From: Atopobiaceae bacterium UBA1367
GTDB lineage: Bacteria; Actinomycetota; Coriobacteriia; Coriobacteriales; Atopobiaceae
Reading direction: 5' to 3'
DNA: 64,000 nt
NCBI GenBank assembly: GCA_002305995.1
Contig: DBRN01000006.1
Location: 106,889-170,888 of the forward strand
How positions within the stretch are numbered: position 1 is the first letter of the stretch; every line of letters begins with the position of its first letter. Made by a program: the position numbers and the translations under genes. Positions 63,668 through 64,000 of this stretch are shown one piece after another. The notes beneath the pieces are model-generated. The model saw nothing but the letters and a program-made list of their open reading frames with translations, made no database searches and had not been told where the DNA came from.

Positions 63668-64000
63668 TCAGCCCTGGGCAGCCTCGCGGCCGCGGGCAAA
63701 GGCCTGCAGGTTGGCCTCCACCGTCTTGGGCGGGACGCGCCTGCGGATGGCATCCTCCCACTCGGCAACCCCAAACGGCAGCGCCGTGGAAAGCGCACCG
63801 ACCAGCACCACGTTGGTGGAGCGAGGGCTTCCCACCGCTCGTGCGATGCCACCCGCGTCGATGATGGAGGCCCCGATGGCAGCGAGGCGGCCGCTCACGT
63901 TGTCAGGCATCCTGAAGGCACCGATGTTCACCGGCACGGGCGTGATCTGCTCGTCGTTGACGAAGAGACTTCCGTCCTCGCGCAGAAAGTGCTGGGCACG
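63668..64000 (-). CDS. Indolepyruvate/pyruvate ferredoxin oxidoreductase gamma-type subunit (C-terminal part)
   Basis: The frame is open to base 64000, so the N-terminus lies outside. The 110 visible residues (…ITPVPVNIGAFRMPDNVSG, TNVVLVGALSTALPFG, AIRRRVPPKTVEANLQAF) match the C-terminal half of IorB/VorC-like subunits, which oxidise 2-oxoacids with CoA and ferredoxin as acceptor. Indolepyruvate is the likeliest substrate, since the partner iorA would lie outside the window. Call is from the C-terminal signature only. Confidence 0.75.
   Translation of the reverse strand, partial: RAQHFLREDGSLFVNDEQITPVPVNIGAFRMPDNVSGRLAAIGASIIDAGGIARAVGSPRSTNVVLVGALSTALPFGVAEWEDAIRRRVPPKTVEANLQAFARGREAAQG

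Overview
The window is high-G+C DNA (about two thirds G+C by eye) with dense, short-spaced genes, frequent GTG starts and strong Shine-Dalgarno sites. Gene content points to an anaerobic, sugar-fermenting actinobacterium of the class Coriobacteriia, most likely an Olsenella/Atopobiaceae-type organism. The reasons are a PTS lactose pathway, a dnaK-grpE-dnaJ-hspR cluster in actinobacterial order, an aldo/keto reductase carrying ferredoxin-type clusters, an indolepyruvate-oxidoreductase-type subunit and a sortase. The genus is inference; no rRNA or tRNA gene was seen.

Layout. 1-5.3 kb: lactose-family PTS EIICB (cut by the window edge), 6-phospho-beta-galactosidase, a class II bisphosphate aldolase and a divergent DeoR-type regulator. 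5.4-9.6 kb: purN, purM and purE on one strand, interrupted by a YD-repeat-like lipoprotein and a class B sortase-like protein. 9.8-13.5 kb: pgi, a uracil-glycosylase-fold-like protein, thioredoxin and a PAP2 phosphatase. 13.7-18.3 kb: one compact operon of a QueT-like transporter, a glycosyltransferase, a LytS/LytR-type two-component pair and a metallophosphoesterase. 18.5-25.3 kb: several little-known proteins. 25.5-31.6 kb: L31, CoaX, a FolP-FolK fusion coupled to a BirA-like protein, an Fe-S aldo/keto reductase and an AI-2E-type permease. 31.9-40.8 kb: GH3 glycosidase, GNAT, a PD-(D/E)XK-like protein bracketed by palindromic elements, sirtuin, patatin, exonuclease III and an aminotransferase. 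40.9-46.3 kb: ftsH, hpt, tilS and a WalJ-like hydrolase. 46.3-60.6 kb: a heat-shock/proteostasis region (hsp20, clpB, a membrane-anchored ClpX-like ATPase, hspR-dnaJ-grpE-dnaK), with a PASTA protein, a HPS/KGPDC-family enzyme and an AEC transporter. 60.8-64 kb: a second PD-(D/E)XK-like gene with palindromic elements, a phosphoesterase, a pentapeptide-repeat protein and the end of an IorB-like gene.

Most unusual features. (1) Two paralogous nuclease-fold genes (35457-36479 and 60981-62201) each sit between two palindromic repeat elements. The arm sequences differ, but the geometry is the same and an 11-bp core (CAGGTARATGA) is shared by three of the four elements. The arrangement resembles a RAYT/REP or IS200/IS605 layout but with an unrelated nuclease fold. 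(2) Two regularly spaced arrays of short units, period about 33-43 bp, lie in convergent intergenic regions (2551-2907 and 13497-13663). (3) dnaK, clpB and hsp20 share a promoter/leader module with invariant spacing. (4) A ClpX-like unfoldase carries two N-terminal transmembrane helices in place of the zinc domain.
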